From the NCBI RefSeq assembly GCF_006125015.1, contig NZ_SZZN01000001.1, positions 3,348,001 through 3,412,000 of the forward strand: a DNA stretch of 64,000 nucleotides, given 5' to 3'. Origin of the DNA: Roseovarius arcticus. GTDB lineage: Bacteria > Pseudomonadota > Alphaproteobacteria > Rhodobacterales > Rhodobacteraceae. Within the stretch, counting starts at the first letter, position 1. Each line of letters begins with the position of its first letter. The position numbers and the translations under genes were made by a program. Positions 25,341 through 36,280 of the stretch are shown here, one piece after another. Below the pieces are notes generated by a model that was given only the letters and a program-made list of their open reading frames with translations, did no database searches and had not been told where the DNA came from.

Positions 25341-26585
25341 GTGACGCGCTCTCTCAGCCTTGCGGCCTATATGGCACTGGCCCGGCGCGGCACGCCTGAG
25401 GATAGCTTTGTACCTACAGCGGCGCGGCCAGAGGGCGCGGTGATCTGGGGCCACGCGACGAGCCTTGAGCACGCCGATGCGCTGATTCAGATGGCTCAGC
25501 GGCTGGCGGCGCAGCGCGGCGGCGCGCCCGGTGTCACGGGCGGCGGGCTGCACCTGCTGCTGACCACAGGCGAGGGCATAAGGTGGCCCGTTCGCGCGCG
25601 CGCAATGACGTATCACCAGCCACTGGGCGCCGACAGCCCGTCGAACGCGGGCGCATTTCTGGCACATTGGCGGCCTGATATCTGCCTGTGGACGGGCGGC
25701 GGACTACGGCCGGCGCTGGTCACTTCGGCTGATGCGGCGGGCATTCCGATGATCCTGGTTGATGCAGAGGTGTCGCTGCTGGAGCGGCCCGGTTGGCACT
25801 GGCTGCCGGATGTGACGCCGGCGCTGCTGGGGCGGTTCCGCACAGTCATGGCGCGCTCTGAAAAAGCGGCGCAATATCTGCGGCGGCTGGGTGTCGAGGA
25901 CGCAAAGATCACCGTCGCTGGCCTCTTTCAGGAGGGTGCGATTGCGCTGCCCTATGACGAGGGTCTGCGCGACGAGATGGCCACGTCCCTACGGGGGCGG
26001 CCCATCTGGCTGGCCGCGATGGTCCGCCACTCCGAGCTAGCTACGATCCTTGGTGCGCACCGGCAGGCCAGCCGCTTGGCGCATCGGCTGTTCCTGATCC
26101 TCGTGCCCGCCGATCTGTCAGAGACGGAGGCATTCCGCACGACTCTCAGGCAAGGCAACTGGCGCCATGCCGTCTGGTCGCATGGCGGGATGCCGGGGGA
26201 GGCGACGCAGGTATTGCTGGCCGACACGCGCGGCGAGATGGGCCTGTGGTACCGGCTTGCAACCATTGCGATGATGGGCAGTTCGCTGCTTCCTGGTATG
26301 GGCGGCAGTGATCCGAATGAGCCGGCGGCGCATGGGGCGGCCATCGTTTACGGCCCCAATGTCGCGCGATATATGCCCAGCTACAGGCGCTATGCCAGCG
26401 CAGGCGGCGCACGAATTGTGCGCGATGCCAGCACCTTGTCTGCGGCGCTGTCGCACCTGATCGCCGCCGATCAGAGTGCCGCCATGGCCCACGCCGCGTG
26501 GGAGGTTGCCACCGCCAGTGCAGAGTTGATGGACAAGATACTCGCACTGCTCCACGACATGCTCGACGATCTGGAATGGGCCTGA
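25341..26585 (+). CDS. KdtA-like (GT30) glycosyltransferase, divergent
   Basis: A 414-residue protein with a GTG start, two Rossmann-like halves as in 3-deoxy-manno-octulosonic acid transferase. The donor-site region is conserved: [16 protein letters not shown] and [20 protein letters not shown]. Other hallmarks have changed: the N-terminal SVGE (catalytic base in WaaA) reads ATSLEH at 39-44, the ETELWPN motif reads WTGGGLRPA, and the STHxGEE motif reads AMVRHSELA. There is no clear N-terminal membrane anchor. Position between DUF4170 and lpxK (TGATG overlap) argues for a role in Kdo transfer to lipid A, but the altered residues leave the reaction uncertain. Confidence 0.75.
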   Translation: MTRSLSLAAYMALARRGTPEDSFVPTAARPEGAVIWGHATSLEHADALIQMAQRLAAQRGGAPGVTGGGLHLLLTTGEGIRWPVRARAMTYHQPLGADSPSNAGAFLAHWRPDICLWTGGGLRPALVTSADAAGIPMILVDAEVSLLERPGWHWLPDVTPALLGRFRTVMARSEKAAQYLRRLGVEDAKITVAGLFQEGAIALPYDEGLRDEMATSLRGRPIWLAAMVRHSELATILGAHRQASRLAHRLFLILVPADLSETEAFRTTLRQGNWRHAVWSHGGMPGEATQVLLADTRGEMGLWYRLATIAMMGSSLLPGMGGSDPNEPAAHGAAIVYGPNVARYMPSYRRYASAGGARIVRDASTLSAALSHLIAADQSAAMAHAAWEVATASAELMDKILALLHDMLDDLEWA

Positions 26586-27577
26586 TGCGCGCGCCCGCCT
26601 TCTGGTTGCGCCCTGCCTCTGCGCCGGGGCTGCGCGCGCGGCTGCTATCGCCTTTGGGCGCCCTCTATGCGCGGACGACTGCGCGCAGGCTGGCACAGGG
26701 CACGCCGACGCGTGCGCCGGTGCCGGTGATTTGCGTGGGCAACCTGAACGCAGGCGGCACGGGCAAGACGCCGACGGTGATTGCGCTGGTCCAGCATTTG
26801 ATCGCACGAAACCGCGCCGTGCATGTCGTCAGCCGCGGCCATGGCGGGAAGCAGGCCGGACCTCTGCAGGTCGATCCCGCCCTCCATGATGCCGCCGATG
26901 TGGGGGACGAGCCGCTGCTCATTTCCGCCTTTGCCCCCACGTGGGTCGCCCTCGACCGCGCCGCTGGCGCACTCGCCGCCGCGCGGGCCGGTGCAGAGGT
27001 GATCGTACTGGATGATGGGTTTCAAAACCCATCGCTGCACAAGGATCTGTCCATCATTGTGGTTGATGCCGTGGCTGGCTTCGGCAATGGCCGCTGCCTG
27101 CCTGCCGGACCGCTGCGTGAGCCTGTTGACGTCGGCCTCGCCCGCGCCGACCTGCTATTATCCATCGGCAGCACGTCTGCACAGACTAAGTTTAAGGCAG
27201 CTTGGGGCGATGCGATACGATTGCCGCACCTCAAGGGCGTGCTGGCGCCTCTGGCCACTGGCATGGACTGGAACGGCACGCGCTGTTTTGCCTTTGCCGG
27301 GATAGGCCACCCCGAGAAGTTCTTTGCCACCCTGCGCGGAATGGGTGCTGTGCTGGCGGGGTTCGAGGCGCTGGATGATCACCAACCCTTTACGCCCGCA
27401 CTACTGGCCCGGCTAGAGGCAGAGGCGCAAAAATTGGGCGCGCAACTGGTGACGACCGAAAAGGACGCCGTGCGGCTGCCGGCAGAATTTCGCGCTAAGG
27501 TGCTGACGCTGCCTGTGCGGCTAGAGCTTGGGGACTGGGCTGAACTGGATGCGCGATTGGAAGCGCTAGGCGTTTAG
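26585..27577 (+). CDS. lpxK: Tetraacyldisaccharide 4'-kinase
   Basis: A 330-residue inner-membrane-associated kinase that phosphorylates the 4' position of the lipid A disaccharide. The Walker A loop is [14 protein letters not shown] near residue 55, followed by [10 protein letters not shown] and the diagnostic [14 protein letters not shown]. The C-terminal half has [16 protein letters not shown] and [10 protein letters not shown]. The ATG overlaps the preceding stop by one base (TGATG), showing coupling with the KdtA-like gene. It converges with the CoA-transferase gene 16 bases on. Confidence 0.94.
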   Translation: MRAPAFWLRPASAPGLRARLLSPLGALYARTTARRLAQGTPTRAPVPVICVGNLNAGGTGKTPTVIALVQHLIARNRAVHVVSRGHGGKQAGPLQVDPALHDAADVGDEPLLISAFAPTWVALDRAAGALAAARAGAEVIVLDDGFQNPSLHKDLSIIVVDAVAGFGNGRCLPAGPLREPVDVGLARADLLLSIGSTSAQTKFKAAWGDAIRLPHLKGVLAPLATGMDWNGTRCFAFAGIGHPEKFFATLRGMGAVLAGFEALDDHQPFTPALLARLEAEAQKLGAQLVTTEKDAVRLPAEFRAKVLTLPVRLELGDWAELDARLEALGV

Positions 27578-27592
27578 CCCGGCGCTCCAACA

Positions 27593-28708
27593 TCAGTCCG
27601 TCCTGCCCAATTTTGGCGAGGCATTATCCAGCGACAAATCTGCATCCGAAAACCGGATAGGCGTCCGCACACCCGGCACGCCATCCGGCGCGATCTGCAT
27701 GCCGCGCGCAATAACCTGCGGATCGGCATAAACCTCATCCAGCGTGTTGATTTGCCCGGCAGGCACGCCTGCGCCCTCGCACGCAGCCAGCAGCGCTTCC
27801 TTTGAGAAGGTTACAGTCCGCGCCGTCAAGAGCGCGCTTAGCTGATCGCGCAGCGCCACGCGGTCGGCGTTGGTCGCATATTCAGGCGCGGTTGCCAGTT
27901 CAGGCACGCCCAACGCGCCGCACAGACGCTGGTATTGCGTGTCGTTGCCGACGGCGATTATGATGTAGCCATCCGAGCAATCGAACACCTGATAGGGCGC
28001 GAGGTTGGGGTGGAAGTTCCCGATCCGGCCCGGCGCCTCGCCGGTTGACAGGTAGTTCATCGACTGGTTGGCCGTCACCGCCACGGCCACGTCCAAGAGG
28101 GCCATGTCGATCTGCTGGCCCTTGCCTGTTGAACTGCGCTGGTGAAGCGCGGCGAGGATCGCGGTGGTCGCATAAACGCCGGTAAAAATATCGGTGATCG
28201 CCACGCCTACGCGCTGGGGCTGACCCTCGGGCGCGCCGGTGATCGACATCAGGCCAGACATGCCCTGAATGATATAGTCATAGCCCGCACGGTGCGCATA
28301 TGGGCCATCCTGCCCGAACCCGGTGATCGAGCAATAAATCAGCTGCGGGAAATCCTGCGACAGGCTGGCGTAGTCCAGCCCGTATTTCGCCAGCCCGCCG
28401 ACCTTGAAATTCTCGATCACAATGTCGGCGCCGGACAGCAGATCGCGCACCTGCGCCTGCCCTTCGGGGGTGCGAAAATCAATGGCAACGCTGGATTTGC
28501 CCCGGTTGCAGCCGTGGAAATAGGCGGCGCTGCGATCCCCATCGCGCTCAATGAACGGTGGGCCCCAGCGGCGGGTATCGTCGCCTTCGGGGCTTTCGAC
28601 CTTGATGACTTCAGCGCCCAGATCGGCCAGCGTCTGGCCGGCCCAAGGGCCAGCCAGAATGCGCGCCAACTCGACGACCTTGAGGCCTGCGAGGGGCGCC
28701 GCGCTCAT
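27593..28708 (-). CDS. CaiB/BaiF (family III) CoA transferase
   Basis: A 371-residue cytoplasmic enzyme that moves CoA between carboxylic acids through an acyl-aspartyl intermediate. The N-terminal GLKVVELARILAGPWAGQTLADLGAEVIKVE pattern (quoted in part: LAGPWAGQTLADLGAEVIK) and the catalytic aspartate in VGVAITDIFTGVYA are visible, as are YDYIIQGMSGLMSITG and AMVLARGM-like C-terminal ends (VIARGMQIAPDGVPGVRTP). The substrate pair cannot be read from sequence. Its ATG overlaps the end of the DsbA gene by four bases, so the two are co-transcribed although unrelated in function. Confidence 0.9.
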   Translation of the reverse strand: MSAAPLAGLKVVELARILAGPWAGQTLADLGAEVIKVESPEGDDTRRWGPPFIERDGDRSAAYFHGCNRGKSSVAIDFRTPEGQAQVRDLLSGADIVIENFKVGGLAKYGLDYASLSQDFPQLIYCSITGFGQDGPYAHRAGYDYIIQGMSGLMSITGAPEGQPQRVGVAITDIFTGVYATTAILAALHQRSSTGKGQQIDMALLDVAVAVTANQSMNYLSTGEAPGRIGNFHPNLAPYQVFDCSDGYIIIAVGNDTQYQRLCGALGVPELATAPEYATNADRVALRDQLSALLTARTVTFSKEALLAACEGAGVPAGQINTLDEVYADPQVIARGMQIAPDGVPGVRTPIRFSDADLSLDNASPKLGRTD

Positions 28709-29364
28709 TCGGCCAGCTTTTCGTCGATGATGGTCTTAAGCTCGGAATAGGCCATGTTGCTATATTGCTTGCCGTTGATCATCAGCGTCGGCGTAGAATT
28801 GATGTCGTCGGCATCCTTGTTCTGATTGAACCATGCCAGCAGCGTCTCGGCCTTTTCAGAATCCTCAAGGCAGGCGTTGATCTGATCCTCTTCCAGCCCG
28901 GCAACCTTGCCGATACGGCGCAGATTGTTCGAGATGGTCACGGCATCGTCAGCCGCCAGCCATTCCTTTTGCTGCGAATAGAGCATGTCGGAAATGCCGA
29001 AAAACCGCACAGGCCCGCCGCAACGCGCAACCATCGACGCCCATAGGCCAACCCGGTCAAAATAGACGTCGCGGTAAATGAAGTGCACCTTTCCGGTGTC
29101 GATGTAGTCGCGCTTCAGCTCCTTGAACGTGGTCTGGTGGAACGTCGCACAATGCGGGCAGGTAAATGAGGCGTATTCGGTGATCGTCACCTTCGCATCC
29201 TCAGGGCCCATCGTCATTTCGGTGATCGAGGAGGTGTCGACATCGGCGTATTCGGACGTCGAAGCTGTCGCGGCGCCGGTGGTTTCCTGACCGCCTAGCT
29301 GCCACCAGACGGCGCCAAGTGCGACGGCCGCAGCGGCGGCACCGATCATTACTCTGCGGTTCAT
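28705..29364 (-). CDS. DsbA-family thiol:disulphide oxidoreductase
   Basis: A 219-residue thioredoxin-fold protein of the periplasm. The N-terminal helix RVMIGAAAAAVALGAVWW is a signal peptide or anchor. The active site is CPHC in YASFTCPHCATFH and the cis-proline loop is NSTPTLMINGK. The inserted helical domain and the length fit the alphaproteobacterial DsbA type, which oxidises cysteines in exported proteins. It follows dciA by 19 bases and overlaps the CoA transferase start by four bases. Confidence 0.92.
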   Translation of the reverse strand: MNRRVMIGAAAAAVALGAVWWQLGGQETTGAATASTSEYADVDTSSITEMTMGPEDAKVTITEYASFTCPHCATFHQTTFKELKRDYIDTGKVHFIYRDVYFDRVGLWASMVARCGGPVRFFGISDMLYSQQKEWLAADDAVTISNNLRRIGKVAGLEEDQINACLEDSEKAETLLAWFNQNKDADDINSTPTLMINGKQYSNMAYSELKTIIDEKLAE

Positions 29365-29383
29365 ATATGTATTCCTTTTCGGA

Positions 29384-29893
29384 TCAGCGTTTGGATCTGG
29401 TTAATACGTTTTGCGCGAGGGCTTCAAGCGCTTCGCGCAGGCCAGCATCGGCCACGGGCGCGGCAATGCGGCGCGCCTCGGCCACCGCTTCGGGGTTTGG
29501 CGCGGGCGGCGCGGGTTTGGGCGCGCGGTGCTGAAAGCTGGCCTGCCCGTCGGCAAAACCTGTCGGTGCGGTCTGTGTGATCGTGATGCGGGAAATGGCG
29601 TTATAGCCATAAATGCCATTCACCTTGGCACGCAGTTGCTCCTTTTGCATCTCCAGCATAGGGGCCTGCGCACCGGTGGTCAGCAAGGTCAGCGTCGCGC
29701 CCATGCCGCCGCGACCGTAGCCCACCTTGACGGGCCGTGCGATGGCTGCAACTTCCTCGCCCACTGTCTCGCTCCATTGGGTCAGCAAACGCGATTCGGC
29801 AAAGCCCCGGCTCTCGGATGCCTTGCGGATCCGGTCCTGAAGCAGAGTGCTGGAGCGTGCAAAGCCCTTGGTCGTGGGGCGGCGGGGTGGCAT
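29384..29893 (-). CDS. DciA family (DUF721) protein
   Basis: A 169-residue protein starting MPPRRPTTKGFARSS. The DUF721/DciA domain covers about residues 15-110 (LLTQWSETVGEEVAAIARPVKV, LTLLTTGAQAPMLEMQKEQL, VNGIYGYNAISRITI). DciA is the ancestral loader of the replicative helicase in bacteria without DnaC. The C-terminal part is proline/alanine rich. A CGACAGGAGGT ribosome-binding sequence precedes the ATG. It is divergent from mutY and leads into the dsbA gene, a neighbourhood I recognise from related genomes. Confidence 0.85.
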   Translation of the reverse strand: MPPRRPTTKGFARSSTLLQDRIRKASESRGFAESRLLTQWSETVGEEVAAIARPVKVGYGRGGMGATLTLLTTGAQAPMLEMQKEQLRAKVNGIYGYNAISRITITQTAPTGFADGQASFQHRAPKPAPPAPNPEAVAEARRIAAPVADAGLREALEALAQNVLTRSKR

Positions 29894-29974
29894 GGATTGA
29901 CCTCCTGTCGGTGCGGGCCATTCTAAGGCATGGTGCTGGTCTTGCCAGCAGATAAGCCAAAGTGGACATAAAGA

Positions 29975-31063
29975 ATGCGTGAGACGGTAAATGCCGCGGG
30001 TCTGCCCCAGCCAACGGCGGTTGATCTGCTGAAATGGTATGACCGCCATGCGCGCGATATGCCGTGGCGCGTTAGCCCGGCAGCACAGGGCGCAGGCGCG
30101 CGGCCTGATCCCTATCGTATCTGGCTGTCCGAGGTGATGCTGCAACAGACGACAGTCGCCGCCGTCACCGCCTACTTTCAGCGCTTTATCGCCCGGTGGC
30201 CCGCCGTAATAGATCTGGCTAGCGCCGAGGATGCGGATGTGATGGGCGAATGGGCCGGCCTTGGCTACTACGCCCGTGCGCGCAATCTGCTGAAATGCGC
30301 CCGCGTGGTGGTGGCCGAACATGACGGCCAGTTCCCGCGCGAGCATGCGGCGCTGCTGAAACTACCCGGCATTGGCCCCTATACAGCCGCCGCAATTTCG
30401 GCCATCGCGTTTGACGCACCCGAGGTAGTCGTCGATGGAAATGTAGAGCGCGTGATGGCGCGCCTGCATGACATCCACACCCCCCTGCCCAGCGCCAAGC
30501 CCCAGCTGATCGCAGCCGCGACCGCGCTGACGCCCCTGCAGCGCCCCGGTGATTATGCACAGGCAGTCATGGATCTGGGCGCGACCATCTGTACCCCGCG
30601 CAACCCCGCATGCGGGATCTGTCCATGGCGCGAGCCGTGCGTGGCGCGGATGGCCGGGACAGCGGCGGAACTGCCGAAAAAGACCCCGAAAAAGGCCAAG
30701 CCGATCCGCTTGGGTATCGCATATGTCGTGCAGCGCAGTGACGGCGCGATCTTGTTGGAGCGGCGCGAGGACCGCGGCCTTTTGGGCGGTATGCTGGGCT
30801 GGCCCGGCAGTGACTGGGCCGAGGAGGCGCCAGCGCCTGCGCCCCCGCTGGAGGCCGATTGGCAGGGCCTCAGTGAGGAGGCGCGTCATACCTTCACGCA
30901 TTTTCACCTGCGCCTTGGGATCGAGATTGCCCAGGTCGGCATGGACGCGGCCCCGTCGCGCGGCCAGTTCACGCCGCTAAGCGAATTTCAGCCGGGGCAC
31001 CTGCCGACAGTCATGCGCAAGGTGTTCGATCTGTCGCGTGGCGTTTTGCGTGGAATGGGCTAG
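29975..31063 (+). CDS. mutY: A/G-specific adenine glycosylase
   Basis: A 362-residue base-excision repair enzyme removing adenine opposite 8-oxoguanine. The HhH-GPD domain has WLSEVMLQQTTVAAVTAYFQ, GLGYYARARNLLKCA and LPGIGPYTAAAISAIAF with VDGNVERV (catalytic aspartate region). The iron-sulphur cluster motif C-x6-C-x2-C-x5-C is present as CTPRNPACGICPWREPC. A C-terminal NUDIX-like 8-oxoG recognition domain covers about residues 235-355. It is divergent from dciA. Confidence 0.96.
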   Translation: MRETVNAAGLPQPTAVDLLKWYDRHARDMPWRVSPAAQGAGARPDPYRIWLSEVMLQQTTVAAVTAYFQRFIARWPAVIDLASAEDADVMGEWAGLGYYARARNLLKCARVVVAEHDGQFPREHAALLKLPGIGPYTAAAISAIAFDAPEVVVDGNVERVMARLHDIHTPLPSAKPQLIAAATALTPLQRPGDYAQAVMDLGATICTPRNPACGICPWREPCVARMAGTAAELPKKTPKKAKPIRLGIAYVVQRSDGAILLERREDRGLLGGMLGWPGSDWAEEAPAPAPPLEADWQGLSEEARHTFTHFHLRLGIEIAQVGMDAAPSRGQFTPLSEFQPGHLPTVMRKVFDLSRGVLRGMG

Positions 31064-31094
31064 ATTGCGCCCGAAACATCGCCGGAGCTGCCTC

Positions 31095-32216
31095 ATGTCC
31101 ACCGCCGCCAAGATCCGCCGCGCCTTGCCGTTCTGGATGTCGCTGCTGCTGGTCCCGATCGCTATACTGGGCGCGCTGCATGGCGGCTGGACGGTGGTGC
31201 TGTTGCCGATCTTTACGTGGTATTTCTTCTCCCTGCTGGATGCGTTCCTTGGCCTGAACCTCGATAATCTGGACCCCGATGGCGCGGGCGACATGACGTG
31301 GTATCGCAGCATCACGCTGGTCTGGGCGCCAATACAATTCGCGCTGCTTTTCTGGATGATCTGGTACGTGCCACAGGCCGCGCATCTGGGCGCGGCGGAA
31401 AAGATCATGCTGTTCTTTGGTGTGGGCGTCATCACTGGCACTATCGGCATAAATTACGCGCATGAGCTGATGCACCAAAAGCCCAAGGTTGAGCGCTGGA
31501 TGGGCGATTTGCTGCTGGCGATGGTGCTGTATTCGCATTTCCGGTCCGAGCATTTGCAAGTGCATCACCGCCACGTCGCCACCCCGCGCGACACGGTCAC
31601 GGCGCGCTATAACGAGGGGTTTCACCGCTTCTTTTTTCGCGTGCTACCGATGTCGCTAAAGTCTGCCTTTCGCGCCGAGGCCGCACAGCAGGCGCGCCGG
31701 GGCCATGCGTGGACGCATCTAAGTAATCCCTTTTTTCGCTACTGGGCGCTACAGGCCGCAATGCTGGCGTTGGCGCTGATCCTTGGCGGCTGGTTGGGCC
31801 TCGCGCTGTTTTTGTGGCAGGCATTGGTCGCCGTCTGGCAGCTGGAGCTGACCAACTACGTGGAGCATTACGGCCTGACGCGCGAGCATTTGGGCGATGG
31901 CAAATACGAGCATGTCAGACCGCGCCACAGCTGGAACGCGGCGCACAAGGCAACCAACTGGCTACTGATCAATCTGCAACGCCATTCGGACCATCACCAC
32001 AAACCTGACCGCCGGTTTCCCTTGCTGCAAAACTACACCGAAGGCGACGCGCCACAACTGCCCTACGGCTATCCGATCATGACGATAGCTGCGATGGTCC
32101 CGCCCCTCTGGCGGCGCGTTATGAACCCGCGTGTGCGCGCGTGGCGCAAGGCGCATTACCCCCAGATCACCGACTGGCAGCCCTATAACAAGGCGCGCAA
32201 TCCGCCGCCCGCTTGA
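31095..32216 (+). CDS. alkB: Alkane 1-monooxygenase, non-haem di-iron membrane enzyme
   Basis: A 373-residue integral membrane hydroxylase. Several hydrophobic helices precede and separate the histidine boxes HELMHQ, SEHLQVHHRHV, NYVEHYGL and RHSDHHHKPDRRF that bind the two irons. The NYVEHYGL motif is diagnostic of AlkB-type alkane hydroxylases rather than desaturases. It should hydroxylate terminal methyl groups of alkanes with electrons from a rubredoxin, which is not encoded nearby. The ATG giving MSTAAKIRR is selected; upstream in-frame sequence overlaps mutY. It may share a transcript with mutY or with the oxidoreductase that follows by 55 bases. Confidence 0.92.
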   Translation: MSTAAKIRRALPFWMSLLLVPIAILGALHGGWTVVLLPIFTWYFFSLLDAFLGLNLDNLDPDGAGDMTWYRSITLVWAPIQFALLFWMIWYVPQAAHLGAAEKIMLFFGVGVITGTIGINYAHELMHQKPKVERWMGDLLLAMVLYSHFRSEHLQVHHRHVATPRDTVTARYNEGFHRFFFRVLPMSLKSAFRAEAAQQARRGHAWTHLSNPFFRYWALQAAMLALALILGGWLGLALFLWQALVAVWQLELTNYVEHYGLTREHLGDGKYEHVRPRHSWNAAHKATNWLLINLQRHSDHHHKPDRRFPLLQNYTEGDAPQLPYGYPIMTIAAMVPPLWRRVMNPRVRAWRKAHYPQITDWQPYNKARNPPPA

Positions 32217-32271
32217 AGGCTAATGAACAGCGGGCTAGCGTGGCTGAAAATCCTAGCCGGGACCGCCCCTC

Positions 32272-34239
32272 ATGCCAAAAACATCGCAGCTATTCCCGAC
32301 CCTCTTTTCGCCGCTGAAAATCGGCGGTGTAACGATACAAAACCGCATCCTGTCGACCGGGCATGACACCTCGATGGCGCATGATGGCCATGTGACCGAT
32401 GCGATGATCGCCTACCACGAGGCGCGTGCGCGCGGCGGTGCGGGCCTGATCGTCAGCCAAGTCGTCGGCGTGCACGAGACGGCGCGCTACACCTCGCATG
32501 TTTTGATGGGGACGGACGATAGCTGCTTGCCGGGTCTCAAACGGCTGGCAAGTACCGTCCACGCCCACGGCACCCGCATATTCGCCCAGCTGTTCCATCC
32601 GGGCCGCGAGATTATGGAGGTTGCGGACGGCACGGCGCCCGTCGCCTACTCCGCGTCGGCCACCCCCTCCGGCAGGTTCCATGTGATCCCCCGCGCGATG
32701 CCCGTTCGCATGATCCACGAAGTTGTCGCGGGCTACGCCGCCGCTGCTGCCCGTATGCAAACGGCAGGGCTAGACGGGGTCGAGATTGTCGCCAGCCATG
32801 GCTACTTGCCCGCGCAATTCCTCAGCCCGCAAGTGAACATGCGTGAGGATGATTATGGCGGCAGCGCCGAGAACCGAATGCGGTTCTTGCGCGAGATTTT
32901 GGAGGCGGTGCGCGCAGCAACCGGCGATGGCTTTGTCATCGGCCTGCGTATTTCGGGCGATGAGCATACCGAAGGCGGTATGGATGAGGCTGGCAGTCTT
33001 GCGGTGATACGCGCACTGGCGCCCAAGCTGGACTACGTGAGCGTTATTGCAGGCACATCCGCCACTTTGAGCGGCGCGATCCATATCGTGCCGCCAATGT
33101 TTGAGCAGACCGCATATCTGGCGCCCTTTGCCCATGTAGTGAAGCGCGCGGTCGATATCCCCGTCATGGTCGCAGGCCGCATCAATCAACCGCAGGAGGC
33201 CGAAGGCATCGTTGCCTCGGGCCAGGCCGACATGTGCGGTATGACGCGCGCGCTGATCTGCGACCCGATGATGCCGGGCAAGGCAAAGGCGGACAAACCC
33301 GACGATATCCGCGCCTGCATCGGCTGCAATCAGGCCTGCATCGGGCATTTCCACAAAGGTGTGCCGATTTCCTGCATCCAGTTCCCCGAATCGGGGCGAG
33401 AGCTGCGTTATAGCGCGCTGCGTATGGCAAAGACGCCTAAGTCAGTCATGGTTATCGGTGGTGGCCCGGCGGGCATGAAGGCGGCCGCAACCGCCGCCGC
33501 AATGGGCCATCATGTTACCCTCCATGAGGCCGCAGCCCAGTTAGGCGGTCAGGCGCTGCTGGCACAGATGCTGCCGGGGCGCAGCGAATTTGGCGGCATT
33601 GTCACGAACCTTTCGGCCGAGATGCGGCGCGCGGGCGTGACAGTGCATCTCAATAGCGCAGTGACTGCGGAGGACGTGGCACAGGTCACCCCTGATGCCG
33701 TTATCGTCGCCACTGGCGGCACCGCGCGGATACCGCAAGAGATGGAGTTCAGTGAGGACGCGCATATCGTTACCGCTTGGGATGTGCTGCGCAGCCATGC
33801 GAATGTCGGCGGCTCTGTCACCATTGCCGACTGGCGCGCAGATTGGACCGGCCTTGGCGTCGCTGAACTGCTGGCAAGCGCCGGCCGGCGTGTGCGTCTG
33901 TGCGTCAATGGCACTCATGCGGGCGAAATGTTGCAAAGCTATGTGCGCGACACAATGGTGGGCCGCGTGCAGAAGCTGGGCGTCGAGATCATTCCTTACG
34001 CGCAGCTATATGGCGCCGACGGCGACACCGCTTATTTCATCAACGCCGCCAATGGCGAGGCGATGTTGGTCGAGCAGACCGACACGCTGGTGCTGGCGCA
34101 GGGGACCGAGGTGTCGGACGCGCTGCTGTTGGCGCTGGACGGCTATGATGGGCAGGTAATTGGTATAGGTGACTGCATGGCTCCCAGAACGGCAGAAGAG
34201 GCAGTGCTGGACGGGCTAAAGGCAGCTTGGGCCTTGTAA
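32272..34239 (+). CDS. FMN/FAD/4Fe-4S NADH:flavin oxidoreductase, trimethylamine-dehydrogenase/dienoyl-CoA-reductase family
   Basis: A 655-residue three-part oxidoreductase. An old-yellow-enzyme barrel (about 1-330) includes GVEIVASHGYLPAQFLSPQ and DDYGGSAENRMRF. A 4Fe-4S site follows with CIGCNQACIGHFHKGVPISC in C-x2-C-x3-C-x11-C spacing. The C-terminal half has a dinucleotide fold starting VMVIGGGPAGMKAAATAAA. The same layout serves trimethylamine dehydrogenase, N-methylproline demethylase and 2,4-dienoyl-CoA reductase. The substrate is not clear. It follows alkB and is convergent with ccrM. Confidence 0.87.
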   Translation: MPKTSQLFPTLFSPLKIGGVTIQNRILSTGHDTSMAHDGHVTDAMIAYHEARARGGAGLIVSQVVGVHETARYTSHVLMGTDDSCLPGLKRLASTVHAHGTRIFAQLFHPGREIMEVADGTAPVAYSASATPSGRFHVIPRAMPVRMIHEVVAGYAAAAARMQTAGLDGVEIVASHGYLPAQFLSPQVNMREDDYGGSAENRMRFLREILEAVRAATGDGFVIGLRISGDEHTEGGMDEAGSLAVIRALAPKLDYVSVIAGTSATLSGAIHIVPPMFEQTAYLAPFAHVVKRAVDIPVMVAGRINQPQEAEGIVASGQADMCGMTRALICDPMMPGKAKADKPDDIRACIGCNQACIGHFHKGVPISCIQFPESGRELRYSALRMAKTPKSVMVIGGGPAGMKAAATAAAMGHHVTLHEAAAQLGGQALLAQMLPGRSEFGGIVTNLSAEMRRAGVTVHLNSAVTAEDVAQVTPDAVIVATGGTARIPQEMEFSEDAHIVTAWDVLRSHANVGGSVTIADWRADWTGLGVAELLASAGRRVRLCVNGTHAGEMLQSYVRDTMVGRVQKLGVEIIPYAQLYGADGDTAYFINAANGEAMLVEQTDTLVLAQGTEVSDALLLALDGYDGQVIGIGDCMAPRTAEEAVLDGLKAAWAL

Positions 34240-34356
34240 CCCCAAGCGCGGGCATCACAAAAAGGCGCCCCGCCGATAAATCGACAGGGCGCAGTTAAGG
34301 TGGTGCCTAGCGTCAGACCACAGGCACCGGCGGTGTTCATTAACCTTGGAGGAAAC

Positions 34357-35529
<1,173 letters not shown>

Positions 35530-35575
35530 CTAAAGGCGATTCGTGGTCAATTTCTTTTTTGAATCAGCATGTTAG

Positions 35576-36196
35576 TTATTTATCTTGATACAAGATGTTG
35601 TGGACGGGTTTGAACGAACGTCTATGGTGAGGGGTCACGCCCAGATTTTGGAGCGCCTCTTTGTGGCTTTTAGACGGATAGCCTGCGTTCGTCTCCCAGC
35701 CATACCCGGGATAGTGTTGCGCCAAATCCCGCATGACACAGTCTCGACATATTTTGGCCATGATTGAGGCCGCCGAAATCGACACTGATAGCGCGTCTCC
35801 CTTGATGATCGTGCGGGCCGGAATGGTCAGGCCGCGCGGAATCATATTGCCGTCGATCAGCGCCATGTCTGGGGTGCGGGCCAGACCGGCAACTGCCCGC
35901 TCCATCGCCAGATGCGAGGCGCGCAGGATGTTCAAGTCGTCGATCTCCTCCACGCTGGCATGGGCGATGCTGACCTCGGCTACGGCTGCGATAAGGTCAT
36001 AAAGCAGCGCACGCTTTACCCCGCTCAACTTTTTGGAATCGTTCAATCCTTCGGGAATTCTCGCTGGGTCCAGCACGACGGCGGCGGCAGTTACCGGCCC
36101 GGCCAAAGGGCCGCGCCCTACCTCGTCGACACCTGCGATGATGTATGCGCCCGCAACGCGCGCTGCGTTCTCGTATGAATAGTCAGGTCCAGTCAT
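35576..36196 (-). CDS. rnhB: Ribonuclease HII
   Basis: A 206-residue nuclease that cuts RNA in RNA/DNA hybrids and removes single ribonucleotides. The first active-site block is IIAGVDEVGRGPLAGPVTAAAV, supplying the Asp-Glu pair, followed by LNDSKKLSG, DMALIDGN with the third acidic residue, KGDALSVSISAASIMAKICRD and YPGYGWETNAGYPSKSH. Two in-frame ATGs just upstream are possible; MTGPDYSYE is the most family-like. It precedes ccrM and follows a strong terminator. Confidence 0.95.
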   Translation of the reverse strand: MTGPDYSYENAARVAGAYIIAGVDEVGRGPLAGPVTAAAVVLDPARIPEGLNDSKKLSGVKRALLYDLIAAVAEVSIAHASVEEIDDLNILRASHLAMERAVAGLARTPDMALIDGNMIPRGLTIPARTIIKGDALSVSISAASIMAKICRDCVMRDLAQHYPGYGWETNAGYPSKSHKEALQNLGVTPHHRRSFKPVHNILYQDK

Positions 36197-36228
36197 GCCG
36201 GGCATGAAGCACGGCTGGCAGGCAAAGA

Positions 36229-36256
36229 AAAGGGGGCCCACTGATGGGCCCCCTTT
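36229..36256 (-). terminator. Rho-independent terminator between the small secreted protein gene and rnhB
   Basis: A perfect 12-base-pair palindromic stem (AAAGGGGGCCCA / TGGGCCCCCTTT) with a four-base loop is followed on the minus strand by TTTTCTTT. It lies 25 bases past the stop of the upstream minus-strand gene and separates it from rnhB. Confidence 0.8.
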
Positions 36257-36280
36257 CCTTGATGTCGTGCAACGAGGGCC

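Noticed and set aside
34306..34336. Weak inverted repeat GGTGCCT / AGGCACC between the flavin oxidoreductase and ccrM genes
   Set aside because: Seven base pairs with a 13-base loop and no T-tract; not distinguishable from chance in GC-rich DNA.
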